This document shows, piece after piece, positions 44,874 to 52,885 of a DNA stretch of 64,000 nt (position 1 is its first letter; the number at the start of each line of letters is the position of its first letter). A model generated the notes under the pieces. The model saw only the letters and a list, made by a program, of their open reading frames with translations, ran no database searches and was not told where the DNA came from. A program made the translations under genes and the position numbers. Source of the stretch: Tessaracoccus palaemonis (GTDB lineage Bacteria; Actinomycetota; Actinomycetes; Propionibacteriales; Propionibacteriaceae); contig NZ_CP079216.1 of the NCBI RefSeq assembly GCF_019316905.1, positions 806,001 through 870,000 of the forward strand, given 5' to 3'.

Positions 44874-45616
44874 CAGGACGCGGCGGACACCCGGTAGCCG
44901 TCGGTCGCGGCGGCCACCAGGTTGTTGTAGGAGACGCTGGGATTGTAGGAGGCCACCGCCCCCATCCAGTCGGACGGGTTGGTCAGGTCGACGCCGCCGG
45001 CGCACAGGTAGCGCCCTGCCGACAGTGCGGCGTCGTCGATGTTCTGCGGGTCCGCGACGCCGTCGCCGTTGCCGTCGGAGCCGTGGTCGGCCCAGGTCGA
45101 GGGGATGAACTGCATCGGGCCGACGGCGCGGTCCCAGACGGTGTCTGCGTCCAGCCTGCCCTCGTCCGTGTCACGGACGGTGAGGGTGGATGTGCCGTCC
45201 AGCGCGATGCCGATCAGCGGCGGCGTCTGCGCGCCGTCGTCGCCGATCGCGCCGCCCTGATAGGTGCCGTGGTGGGACTCGACCCAGCCGATGCCGGCCA
45301 GGGTCGCCCAGTCGAGCCCGCAGGCCGGGTACTGCGCCTGCACCTCGAGGGTCGCCCCCGCGTAGGCGGCCATCGCTCTGGCCGGAATGCCCGTTGCCAC
45401 CGCGGTCGAGGCCACCCAGGCGGCATCCGCGCGGGTGGAGACGCCGACGGGAGCCGCCGCGGCGGAACCGGGCTCGCTCGCCCGCCAGGTGCCCTGGGCC
45501 GTCGGCGAGGCGGTGGGGCCGGGCGGCTGGGCTGTTGGCGCCGGCTCGGGGCCCTGGCAGCCGGCCAGGCACACGACGACGACGCAGAGCGCGGAGCGCG
45601 TGCGGCGGCGGGTCAT
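44873..45616 (-). CDS. Lytic murein transglycosylase lipoprotein
   Basis: The product is a 247-residue lipoprotein (lipobox CLAGC, lipidated C20) with a Pro/Thr/Ala-rich linker and a lysozyme-fold domain. The catalytic glutamate is E113 in GIGWVESHHG. The segment AVGPMQFIPSTWADHG followed by SDGNGDGVADPQNIDDAA, a calcium-type loop, is typical of MltB-like enzymes of Actinomycetota. The enzyme would cut peptidoglycan on the outer face of the membrane. AAGGAGG lies just before ATG 45616. A 77-base gap separates it from the TPR gene, the largest in this operon; it holds only a weak hairpin and a possible TACGAT -10 box. Confidence 0.85.
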   Translation of the reverse strand: MTRRRTRSALCVVVVCLAGCQGPEPAPTAQPPGPTASPTAQGTWRASEPGSAAAAPVGVSTRADAAWVASTAVATGIPARAMAAYAGATLEVQAQYPACGLDWATLAGIGWVESHHGTYQGGAIGDDGAQTPPLIGIALDGTSTLTVRDTDEGRLDADTVWDRAVGPMQFIPSTWADHGSDGNGDGVADPQNIDDAALSAGRYLCAGGVDLTNPSDWMGAVASYNPSVSYNNLVAAATDGYRVSAAS

Positions 45617-45693
45617 GGGCCTCCTTCGTCGTGACTGTGGTCCGCGTGACATCGTAGTGCGGCCCCCTCGGGCGGCCGGGTGCCGCGGGTCGC

Positions 45694-46383
45694 TCACCAC
45701 GTCTTCTGCCCGTCGTCGGTGGTCTGCTCGCCCGTGCGGTCCTCCACCTGTCGCCGCTGCTGCTCGGCCTGCTGCTGGCGGTCGGCCAGCTGCTCGGAGT
45801 TGTCGCTGTCGTCGGTCTCGTCGTCGGCCTCGGTGTCGGGCTGGGTCTGGCCGGACTTCTCCGACAGGCGGTTGCTGGTGTCGTCCAACTGGTCCTGCAG
45901 GTCGCCCGACGGTGCGTCGTCGCCTTCGCTTCCCGTCGCCTCCTCGCCGCACGGCGCCGTGGACAGGATCAGCTGGGCCTGCGTCAGCCGGGCGTAGGAG
46001 CCCGCCTTGTCCGTGTCGGCGAGCTGGTCGGCGCCGGCCTCCAGAGACCAGGCCCAGTTGAGGAGCACCCGGCACTGCACGCCGACCGGGGCGCGGCCCA
46101 TGGCGCGTTCGAAGCTGTCGGCCGCCGCGTCCCACTGCCTGAGCCGGTACTGCGCGGTGCCCCGATCGAAGGCGGGGACCCAGGAATCGACCACCGGCAG
46201 GGTCTCCGCCGCGGCGAACGCCTCGGCGGCCCCCGCGTGGTCGCCCCGGTCGGTGCGGGCGAGACCGACCTGCACCGCGGCCAGCTGGAAGCCCAGCACG
46301 GCGGCCGCGCACAGCAGCGCGATCGCGGGCAGCGTGGTCGCGACGAGCCAGCGGCGGGCCAGCACCTGTCGTCGGGTTCTCAT
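45694..46383 (-). CDS. Membrane-anchored TPR-like protein of the MoxR-VWA cluster
   Basis: The protein has 229 residues: an N-terminal transmembrane helix (about 13-35), one or two TPR-like helical hairpins outside (GDHAGAAEAFAAAETLPVV, WDAAADSFERAMGRAPVGVQCRVLLNWAWSLE), and a long acidic and glutamine-rich tail (QLDDTSNRLSEKSGQ, DSDNSEQLADRQQQAEQQRRQ) expected to be coiled or disordered. TPR proteins of this type accompany BatA/BatB-like VWA proteins in aerotolerance (Bat) clusters. The start overlaps the VWA gene stop by 4 bases. Confidence 0.72.
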   Translation of the reverse strand: MRTRRQVLARRWLVATTLPAIALLCAAAVLGFQLAAVQVGLARTDRGDHAGAAEAFAAAETLPVVDSWVPAFDRGTAQYRLRQWDAAADSFERAMGRAPVGVQCRVLLNWAWSLEAGADQLADTDKAGSYARLTQAQLILSTAPCGEEATGSEGDDAPSGDLQDQLDDTSNRLSEKSGQTQPDTEADDETDDSDNSEQLADRQQQAEQQRRQVEDRTGEQTTDDGQKTW

Positions 46384-47327
46384 CTCACGTCCTCCCTGCT
46401 CCGCCGCCAGTGACGCACGCAGACCGACAGCCCCCACAGGAGGGGGAGCAGGGCCGCCGCTGCGGCGATCCAGGCCAGCGAGCGGCCGGCGGCATCGTCG
46501 CCCGAGACGGCGACGGCCGCCGCCGGTAGGTCGGAGGCGAAAACGCCCGGGGCCGTGCGGTGCTCGTAGCCGCCGCCCAGCTGGGCGGCGATCTGCCGGA
46601 GGTTGTCCTCGTCGATGCGGGAGATCTGAGGAGAGCCGTCGCGCGTGACGTACTCGTCGGAGTCGGGCGTGGTACGCATCCTGCCTCCCTCGGTGGTGCC
46701 GTAGCCGAGCACGAGCGCGCCGTCCAGGTAGGCGGCCGCGGGCGCGAAGGAGCTCGGCGCCTCGGGGCTCGTCTGCTCGCCGTCGCCGAGGTAGACGAGC
46801 AGTCGGTGGGCCTCGGGTCGGGTCGCGGCTGAGTCGGAGAGCAGCTGGGTCGCGAGCGGTTCGGCGGCGGCGATGTCGCTGCCCGTCCCGTAGCTTTCGT
46901 CCCGCCACCCGACGGTCTGCGCGAGCGAGGTGACTGCGCGGGCGTCGGTGGTCCAGGGCAGGGCCTGGGTGGCCTCGTTGTCGCTGACGATCGCGCTGTA
47001 CCGGGCGGCGCCCAGCCGGGAGACGAGCTCGGTGACGTCGGCGGCGACGCCGTCCATCCGGGGCCGGTCGCCGTCGTAGTCCTCGGCGCCCATGGAGGTG
47101 GTGCGGTCGATGACGAGCACGACGTCCAGCCCCGCGGGGGCCTCGGCGGGCTCGTCCGTGGCGGCGAGCGCGGGCTGGGTCGCGATCACGGCCACGAGGG
47201 CCAGCACCGCGAACCCGCGCAGCCAGGGCCCGGTGCGCAGGGCCCCGTGCGAGATCCCGGCGATCAGCCAGACGATGGCCAGCGCGGCGACGAGCGCGAT
47301 CAGCCACCACAGGGGAGTCACCGTCAT
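46380..47327 (-). CDS. VWA-domain membrane protein (BatB-like)
   Basis: The protein has 315 residues with two N-terminal transmembrane helices, a von Willebrand A domain (about 66-280) facing outside, and a C-terminal transmembrane helix (SLAWIAAAAALLPLLWGLSV). The MIDAS motif reads D74-R-T-T-S78, with threonine where serine is usual, so metal binding is plausible. YLGDGEQT supplies a further MIDAS residue. GGAGGAGACG precedes ATG 47327, which also overlaps the stop of the first VWA gene by 4 bases. The tandem VWA pair next to MoxR and DUF58 is the hallmark of Bat/MRP clusters. Confidence 0.85.
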   Translation of the reverse strand: MTVTPLWWLIALVAALAIVWLIAGISHGALRTGPWLRGFAVLALVAVIATQPALAATDEPAEAPAGLDVVLVIDRTTSMGAEDYDGDRPRMDGVAADVTELVSRLGAARYSAIVSDNEATQALPWTTDARAVTSLAQTVGWRDESYGTGSDIAAAEPLATQLLSDSAATRPEAHRLLVYLGDGEQTSPEAPSSFAPAAAYLDGALVLGYGTTEGGRMRTTPDSDEYVTRDGSPQISRIDEDNLRQIAAQLGGGYEHRTAPGVFASDLPAAAVAVSGDDAAGRSLAWIAAAAALLPLLWGLSVCVRHWRRSREDVR

Positions 47328-48283
47328 CGTCTCCTCCTCCCCGCCAGCCAGGCGGCCCCCGCCAACGTCGCGCCGACGAGCATCGTCACGGCGCCGGGCC
47401 ACAGCAGCGCCTCGCCGCGGGCGCGGGGCGGCCCGGCCAGCGCCGTGCGCTCCTGCTTCTCGACCGCCTCCGTGATCGCCGTGACGTCGGTATCGGCGGC
47501 GAGCGGGAGCGTGTCCCCGCCGGTGCTGCGGAGCTGCTGCGTGAGGGCCTGGGTCACCTTGGGCGTGTTGTCGGCCGGGACGATCCCGTACACCAGGACC
47601 CCCTGCTCCACGGCGAGCCCGACGGCCTGCTCCAGCGTGAAGAGAGGTGCTCCCGCCACCTGGTTGTCGGTGGCGAGCACGAGGGTGCGTGACCGGTTCT
47701 GCTCCGGCACGTCGAAACGCTGCAGGCAACTGGCGAGCCCGTCGCCCACCAGCGAGGTCCCGTCCCCGATCTGGGTGCCGGGCAGCACGCGGCCGTCGAG
47801 CCGGTCGCGGGTCGCGGTGAGCTGCTCGGTGATGAATGCCGCGTCGTCGGTCAGGGGGAAGACGGTGATGGCGGAGGCGTCGAACAGCACCAGCGCGATG
47901 CGCTCCCCGTCGAGGTCCGCGGCGAGCCGGAGGTAGGCGTCGATGACGCCGCGGTCGATCTCAGTCATGGAGCCCGACACGTCGAGGCACAAGACGATGT
48001 CGCGGCTGGCCCGCTCGTCGCTCGCGGTGGACGCCGCGACGGGCTGCGCGACCAGCAGGGCCGCGCCCGCCGCGGCGAGCAGGAGGCCGAGGGCCCGCAC
48101 CGTCAACTGGCGGGAGCGGCGGCGCGCCAGCTGGTGGAAGCGCGGCAGGGCGCGCAGCGCTCCGGTGCCGGCGACGGGAGCCCCGCCCCGGTCGCGTCGC
48201 GTCGCGACGAGGAACGATGCGGCCGCCACCGCGAGGATCAGCACCAGGGCGGAAAGGCCGGCGAGGGGTTGGGTCAGCGCCAT
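47324..48283 (-). CDS. VWA-domain membrane protein (BatA-like)
   Basis: The protein has 319 residues with two N-terminal helices (about 8-27 and 61-82), a VWA domain with intact MIDAS D101-V-S-G-S105 and VLFDAS, and a C-terminal helix before GRRRR. VWA domains coordinate a metal and bind partner proteins, here likely remodelled by the MoxR ATPase encoded upstream. The start ATG 48283 overlaps the preceding gene by 10 bases. Most similar in layout to BatA; the cellular target is unknown. Confidence 0.87.
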   Translation of the reverse strand: MALTQPLAGLSALVLILAVAAASFLVATRRDRGGAPVAGTGALRALPRFHQLARRRSRQLTVRALGLLLAAAGAALLVAQPVAASTASDERASRDIVLCLDVSGSMTEIDRGVIDAYLRLAADLDGERIALVLFDASAITVFPLTDDAAFITEQLTATRDRLDGRVLPGTQIGDGTSLVGDGLASCLQRFDVPEQNRSRTLVLATDNQVAGAPLFTLEQAVGLAVEQGVLVYGIVPADNTPKVTQALTQQLRSTGGDTLPLAADTDVTAITEAVEKQERTALAGPPRARGEALLWPGAVTMLVGATLAGAAWLAGRRRR

Positions 48284-48741
48284 GTTGTCACCGCCTCCCG
48301 GACGCGGGCGGCCAGGCCGTCGACCGCGGCGGCGTCCGGCTCCCCGTAGGCGAGGTGGTCCACCTCGTCGGCCAGCCCGGAGACGCGGATCAGCCGGGGA
48401 TCCTTGACCGCGGCCAGCCGCAGCTGCCCCGCGGTCTGGTAGTCGGCGTCGGAGTCGAGCGCGAGGCCGGCGAAGCGTCGCACCGCGCGCCCGATGAGCC
48501 GCGCCCGTTCGGTCGGCTCGGCGGCGGCCATGGCCTCGTCGACGAGCGAGAGGGTCTCCTGCCGCACGAGGTCGAGCGACCGGTCCGCAGCCGGGGGCGT
48601 CTCGCGCCGGAGGGAGCGCCACCGGGTGATGCCCAGCGTGAGGAGGGCGGCCGCCAGGACCACCAGGCCTGCGAAGACGACCCACCACCACCAGGTCACG
48701 GGGACCGCTGGGTGGATGGTTTCGAGGAGATCAGCGGACAT
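48274..48741 (-). CDS. Small membrane protein of the MoxR-VWA cluster (DUF4381-like)
   Basis: The protein has 155 residues: a short outside N-terminus, one transmembrane helix (VTWWWWVVFAGLVVLAAALLTLG, about 15-38), and a cytoplasmic helical part with ERARLIGRAVRRFAGLALDSDADYQTAGQL. The position between DUF58 and the first VWA gene and the topology fit the DUF4381-like proteins of MoxR clusters, which may link cytoplasmic ATPase and membrane VWA proteins. Overlaps with both neighbours (11 and 10 bases). Family assignment is by context and topology. Confidence 0.65.
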   Translation of the reverse strand: MSADLLETIHPAVPVTWWWWVVFAGLVVLAAALLTLGITRWRSLRRETPPAADRSLDLVRQETLSLVDEAMAAAEPTERARLIGRAVRRFAGLALDSDADYQTAGQLRLAAVKDPRLIRVSGLADEVDHLAYGEPDAAAVDGLAARVREAVTTWR

Positions 48742-49606
48742 GGCGCAGCCTCCTGACGAGCGAGACGACGTCGGCGACGACCGTGGCCGGATCCCCGAGC
48801 TCGGCGTGCGCGACGCCGAGCCGCATGAGGGCGTTCGCCCGGAGCGTGGCGCGTCGGGCCCGCTCGTCCGCAAGGTCGCGGCGGAGCCGCTCGTCGTACA
48901 GCCAGTCCGGCAACCGCGCGCCGCGCTCCAGGTCCAGCAGGGGCCCGCCCAGGCGGGGGTCGGTCGGGTCGGCGTCGGGGACGGTCAGCCACAACACGGT
49001 GTGCTGCGCCCCCAGCCGGCGGACCCGGGACTCGAGCTGCGGGTCGAGGAGCACGTCGTCGGAGATGACCGCCACGACCCCGCGGCGGCGCAGGGTCCGC
49101 GCGGCGGTGCCGAGCAGCCGGTCGAGGTCGGTGGGCGCGGCATCGGGGGAGACCGTGGCCTCCGCGGCGGTCAGCTGCCGCTCGAGGTCGACGAGCCGCG
49201 TGGTGGGTCGGGCCGCTCGCGGGCTGCCGTCGTCGCACCAGAGCAGGCCCGCGTGGTCGCCGAAGGCGTGGGCAAGGACCGCGAGGGTGGCGGCGGCATC
49301 GAGGGCCAGGTCCCGCTTCCGGACGCCCGGGGCGGCGAGCCCGGCGAGCTGGACGCCGGTGGTGAGGGCCACCAGCAGCGCGCTGCGACGCTCGGCGACG
49401 TGCCGACGGATCAGCAGCTCGCCCGTCCGGGCGGTGGCCCGCCAGTCGATGTCGGCGACGTCGTCGCCGGCCGCGTACTCCCGCAGGTCGTTGAAGTCGA
49501 GGCTCCGGCCGACGTGGAGGGAAGGGTGGACGCCGTCGAGCTGGCCGACCACCTTGTGGCGGACGGCCAACGCGACGGCGCCGCGGACGCGGGGGATGCG
49601 GGCCAT
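48731..49606 (-). CDS. DUF58 domain protein
   Basis: The protein has 291 residues. It carries the DUF58 signature GRSLDFNDLREYAAGDDVADIDWRATART around residues 33-61, followed by a VWA-like fold in the C-terminal part (VAVISDDVLLDP). DUF58 proteins are cytoplasmic members of MoxR operons and probably bridge the ATPase to its clients. The gene begins at the base directly after the moxR stop (49607) and overlaps the next gene by 11 bases. Confidence 0.88.
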   Translation of the reverse strand: MARIPRVRGAVALAVRHKVVGQLDGVHPSLHVGRSLDFNDLREYAAGDDVADIDWRATARTGELLIRRHVAERRSALLVALTTGVQLAGLAAPGVRKRDLALDAAATLAVLAHAFGDHAGLLWCDDGSPRAARPTTRLVDLERQLTAAEATVSPDAAPTDLDRLLGTAARTLRRRGVVAVISDDVLLDPQLESRVRRLGAQHTVLWLTVPDADPTDPRLGGPLLDLERGARLPDWLYDERLRRDLADERARRATLRANALMRLGVAHAELGDPATVVADVVSLVRRLRHVR

Positions 49607-50605
49607 CTACGGGGTGGGGACGGCGGCGAACAGGTCGTCGATCAGGCCCTCGGGGCGGATCCGCTCGGCGAGGGCCTCGAAGGACAGGATGAGTCGGTGC
49701 CGCAGGACGGGGTACCGCATGGCGAACACGTCGTCGGGCACCGCGTGGTCGCGGCCGTCGAGCAGCGCGGAGGCGCGGGCGGCCTGCAGGAACGCGATCG
49801 CGCCGCGGGGGCTGGAGCCGTACTCGATGCAGCGGGCCCGGTCGCCGGGGAGGTGGTCGTCGGGGCTGCGCGTGACGGAGACGAGCTCGACGATGTAGCG
49901 CTTGATCGGGTCGGCGACGCTCACCCGGCGGACCAGCTGCTGCAGCCTGAGCAGGTCGGCGGTGCTGCAGGCCGGCGGCGCCTGGTCATCGAAGGCCCCG
50001 GTCTCGAGCCGGGTGAGCACCTCGAACTCCTCGTCGGCGGTGGGGTAGTCGATGATCTCCTTCAGGAGGAAACGGTCCAGCTGGGCCTGGGGGAGGACAT
50101 AGGTGCCCTCCTCCTCGATGGGGTTCTGTGTCGCGAGCACCACGAAGGGGTCGGGCAGCCGGTAGGTCGTGCCGCCGATGGTCGTCTGCCGCTCCTGCAT
50201 CGCCTCGAGCATGGCCGACTGCGTCTTGGTGCTGGAGCGGTTGATCTCGTCGAGCAGCACGAAGTTGGCGTGGACCGGGCCGAGCTCGGTCACGAAGCCG
50301 CCGGTCGAGCGGTCGAAGATCTGCGAGCCGATGATGTCGCTCGGCAGCAGGTCCGGGGTGCACTGGACGCGGTTGAAGCTGCCCTCCACCGAGCGGGCCA
50401 GCGTCGACGCGGCCAGCGTCTTCGCCAGCCCCGGCACGGACTCGAGCAGCACGTGGCAGCGGCTGAGCACCGCAACCAGCAGGGCCCGGCGCATCATGGG
50501 CTGCCCCACCACCGTGTCGGAGAACCGGCGGGTCAGGCGGTCGAGCGTGTCCTTCGCCCAGACCAGCTCGTCGGCGGACAGGGGCGTGCGGTCGGATTCA
50601 TTCAT
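49607..50605 (-). CDS. MoxR-type AAA+ ATPase
   Basis: The product is a 332-residue AAA+ ATPase of the MoxR family: Walker A-like ESVPGLAKT at 55-63, RVQCTPDLLPSDIIGS, Walker B with DEIN (119-122, LLDEINRSS), and sensor region VLATQNPIEEEGTYVLPQAQLDRFLL. MoxR proteins act as chaperones for VWA-protein complexes. The start ATG 50605 lies 8 bases inside the ECF S-component gene, so this ATPase is transcribed together with the riboswitch-controlled ECF module. Although AAA+ and VWA proteins recall cobaltochelatase CobS/CobT, the sequence and its DUF58/Bat neighbours fit MoxR. Confidence 0.93.
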   Translation of the reverse strand: MNESDRTPLSADELVWAKDTLDRLTRRFSDTVVGQPMMRRALLVAVLSRCHVLLESVPGLAKTLAASTLARSVEGSFNRVQCTPDLLPSDIIGSQIFDRSTGGFVTELGPVHANFVLLDEINRSSTKTQSAMLEAMQERQTTIGGTTYRLPDPFVVLATQNPIEEEGTYVLPQAQLDRFLLKEIIDYPTADEEFEVLTRLETGAFDDQAPPACSTADLLRLQQLVRRVSVADPIKRYIVELVSVTRSPDDHLPGDRARCIEYGSSPRGAIAFLQAARASALLDGRDHAVPDDVFAMRYPVLRHRLILSFEALAERIRPEGLIDDLFAAVPTP

Positions 50606-51488
50606 CCGGGTCTCCTTGGGCGGTGTTCCAGAGGTTGGCGAGTCGGTCGGAGGAGGCCCTACGGCGCAGCGCCGACGGTGCGACGCGAACCGTGGCTGGC
50701 GGAGAGACCTCGACAGGGAGGGTGCGCGCGTCGTGGAGGCGGCGCAGCAGGTGGATCAGCGGGCCGCCTGCCAGCGCCAGGAACGCGGCGGTGGTGATGG
50801 CACGGGTCAGGTCGTAGCCGACCGACGTCGCCCAGGTGTAGGACGCGAGCCGCTGCGTCGACTCCCAGAGCCCGACGCCGGGCAGGAAGGCCCCTGCGTC
50901 GGCGGCCGTCTCGCTCGGCCAGCCGGTGAGGTTCAGCAGGGCGCCCGACAGCACTCCGAGCGGGAGCGCCAGCAGGGTGGCGCCCGCGGCGGCCGCCTTC
51001 GTCGGGGCGAGGCGCAGCAGGCCGCCCGCCATCCCCCACAGCCCCCACACGAGCACCTGCCCGACGAGCGGGGTGGCGACGGTGTCGGCCGCCACTGCGT
51101 AGCCCAGCGCGCTGACGACACCCGTGAGGAAGCCGGCGGGAGAGCCGAGCACGACGCCGGCGATCAGGGGGAACGCGTAGGCGAACTCCACGCCGCTCGC
51201 GCCCGGGTGCAGGGCCACGGCGGACAGCGATCCGGCGGCGGCCAGGGCGGCGATCGGCGTCAGCGGTCGCCAGGTCCGCCCCGCCGTCAGCCAGAGGCAG
51301 AGGCCCAGCAGGACGCTCAGCGCGATGACGGCGGCCAGCATCCAGGGCAGCTCGGCGCCCAGCGTGGTGGTGTCGGCCGCGCCCGCGGAGTCCCACAGCG
51401 GCCACGTCAGCCAGCCGTAGCCGAGCAGGGCCGTGCCGGCGAGCGCGGCGCGGGGCAGGGCGCCGGTGGTGGGGGAGTCGTGGCGCAT
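50598..51488 (-). CDS. ECF transporter S component (module 2)
   Basis: The product is a 296-residue membrane protein with about six helices and a polar C-terminal tail. It is paralogous to the module 1 S component: both share a G-x-x-G-[IV]-E-F stretch before a helix pair (GASGVEFAYAFPLIAGVVLG here) and a GMAGGLL / GMFAGLL turn. ATG 51488 is preferred because GGAGGT lies 9 bases before it; GTG 51494 overlaps the ATPase stop and is possible. The end overlaps moxR by 8 bases. The substrate is unknown; riboswitch context suggests a corrinoid-related ligand. Confidence 0.75.
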   Translation of the reverse strand: MRHDSPTTGALPRAALAGTALLGYGWLTWPLWDSAGAADTTTLGAELPWMLAAVIALSVLLGLCLWLTAGRTWRPLTPIAALAAAGSLSAVALHPGASGVEFAYAFPLIAGVVLGSPAGFLTGVVSALGYAVAADTVATPLVGQVLVWGLWGMAGGLLRLAPTKAAAAGATLLALPLGVLSGALLNLTGWPSETAADAGAFLPGVGLWESTQRLASYTWATSVGYDLTRAITTAAFLALAGGPLIHLLRRLHDARTLPVEVSPPATVRVAPSALRRRASSDRLANLWNTAQGDPDE

Positions 51489-51490
51489 GC

Positions 51491-52882
51491 TCACCGCACC
51501 TCCGCGAGCGAGTCGAGGACGTCGCCGAGCCTGAGTGGGGAGGCCGCGGGCAGCGCGCGGGCGGCCAGCGGCGGGTCGGGCAGGAGGCGCAGCACCGCGC
51601 GCGGGGTGCCGAACGCGACGACCGTCTCGCCGTCGACGACCAGCACGCGCGAGCACGCCCGCACGAGGAACTCCACGTCGCGGGTCGTGATGATGCGGAT
51701 GCCCGCCGAGCCGGCGGCGAGGCTGCGCTGCGCGGCGATCTGGCCAGCCTGATCGAGGCCGAGTTGGGGCTGCGGGAGCCAGACCGCCCGCTCCAGCGGG
51801 CCGGCGAGCAGCATCCTCAGCCCGGCCTGCTCACCCGAGCTGTGGCTGGACAGCGGCGAGCGGAGCCGGATGGTGGGGCCGACGGCGGCGGCGGTCGAGG
51901 TGCCGTGCGCCCGGTCCCACTGGCGGCAGAGCTCACCCGGGGTCAGCGTGCCGGGCAGCACGCTCGGCACCCGCGTGCCGCGCAGCCGGGCGGTGAGGGC
52001 GCGGGCGACGGGCTCCGGGCGGCCCGCGACCGCGACGACGCCGACGGACTCACCGTCGCCGATCTCGAGGGGCAGGTCGCCGGCCAGACCGAGGTCGACG
52101 GGCGAGACCACGGTTCCGGCCGCGGTGGGCACGCGCCCGCTCCGACGGACCTCGGCAGGCCGCCCGGCGACGAGGGCGGCGACCTGCTCCGGGGTGCGCG
52201 CGTGCGAGGGTGGGATGCGCAGCGCGCGGGACAAGGTCTTCATCGTCGGCTCCCGGACGGTGACCGGGGCCCAGTCCTCCAGCGGCACGGTCGCCTCGCG
52301 CGGCTCGGCCACGTCGTCGGCGAACTGCCACACCTGATCGAGCTGGTGCTCGGCCCACATCACGTGGGCCCCGTCGTCCGCGCGGGCCCGCAGCGCCCAG
52401 CCGAGCCTCGCCCGCCAGGCGCCGTCCAGCGCCGCGCTCGGCTGGTCGACGAGCACCAGCGGCAGCCGGGGGCCGTGCTCGAGGCGGGCCACCGCGACCC
52501 GTGCGCGCAGGTCGGGGGGCAGGGCCGCCACGGGGGACTGGGCGCGGTCGACGAGGTCGTAGTCGGCGGGTGAGGCACCCAGGTCGGCGAGGGCCGCGTC
52601 GACGGTGTGGGGATCGTCGCGCTGCGGATCCACCAGCAGGCAGCGGGCCCGCACGTCGGCCGGGGTCGCGGCGAGGAGGTCGCGGCCGTCCAGCAGTGCG
52701 CGCCCGGAACGGAGTGCGCCGCCGGGGAGCGTGCGGGCGAGGAGCCGCAGCAGGGTGCTCGTGCCCCGCCCGCCGGGGCCGACCAGCGCCGTGATGCGTC
52801 CCGCGGCTGCCGTCAGCGTGACGTCGTGGAGCACCACGCCGCGCGACGGCAGGGCCACGGTCAGGTCCTCGATCTCGAGCAC
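51491..52882 (-). CDS. Degenerate ECF-type double ATPase (module 2)
   Basis: The protein has 463 residues and the two-domain plan of an EcfA1-EcfA2 fusion, but its catalytic motifs are worn. Half 1: Walker A reads GPGGRGTST (35-43), with Thr41 for the essential lysine; the signature motif is replaced by PPDLRARVAV; Walker B is LVLVDQP with Gln147 for the catalytic Glu. Half 2: the P-loop is gone (AVAGRPEPVAR near 285-295), the signature is HSSGEQ, and Walker B reads AVWLPQP. The switch histidine WAEHQ of half 1 remains. The frame is intact with no stops, so it is a maintained pseudo-ATPase rather than a recent pseudogene. The start is GTG 52882. Confidence 0.82.
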   Translation of the reverse strand: MLEIEDLTVALPSRGVVLHDVTLTAAAGRITALVGPGGRGTSTLLRLLARTLPGGALRSGRALLDGRDLLAATPADVRARCLLVDPQRDDPHTVDAALADLGASPADYDLVDRAQSPVAALPPDLRARVAVARLEHGPRLPLVLVDQPSAALDGAWRARLGWALRARADDGAHVMWAEHQLDQVWQFADDVAEPREATVPLEDWAPVTVREPTMKTLSRALRIPPSHARTPEQVAALVAGRPAEVRRSGRVPTAAGTVVSPVDLGLAGDLPLEIGDGESVGVVAVAGRPEPVARALTARLRGTRVPSVLPGTLTPGELCRQWDRAHGTSTAAAVGPTIRLRSPLSSHSSGEQAGLRMLLAGPLERAVWLPQPQLGLDQAGQIAAQRSLAAGSAGIRIITTRDVEFLVRACSRVLVVDGETVVAFGTPRAVLRLLPDPPLAARALPAASPLRLGDVLDSLAEVR

Positions 52883-52885
52883 GGC

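Noticed and set aside
45617-45693. Operon-ending terminator between the TPR and transglycosylase genes
   Set aside because: Only a weak 5-bp GC stem is visible on the minus strand and there is no T-run, so read-through is more likely.
46380-50605. AAA+ and VWA genes near B12 riboswitches read as cobaltochelatase CobS/CobT
   Set aside because: The ATPase has the MoxR sequence pattern, the VWA proteins are membrane-anchored and paired, and DUF58 and TPR genes accompany them. No CobN-like large subunit is present.
51491-52882. ATPase of module 2 as a decayed pseudogene
   Set aside because: The frame is uninterrupted over 463 codons, junctions with neighbours are tight, and the losses lie exactly at catalytic motifs of both halves, which fits a maintained pseudo-enzyme better.
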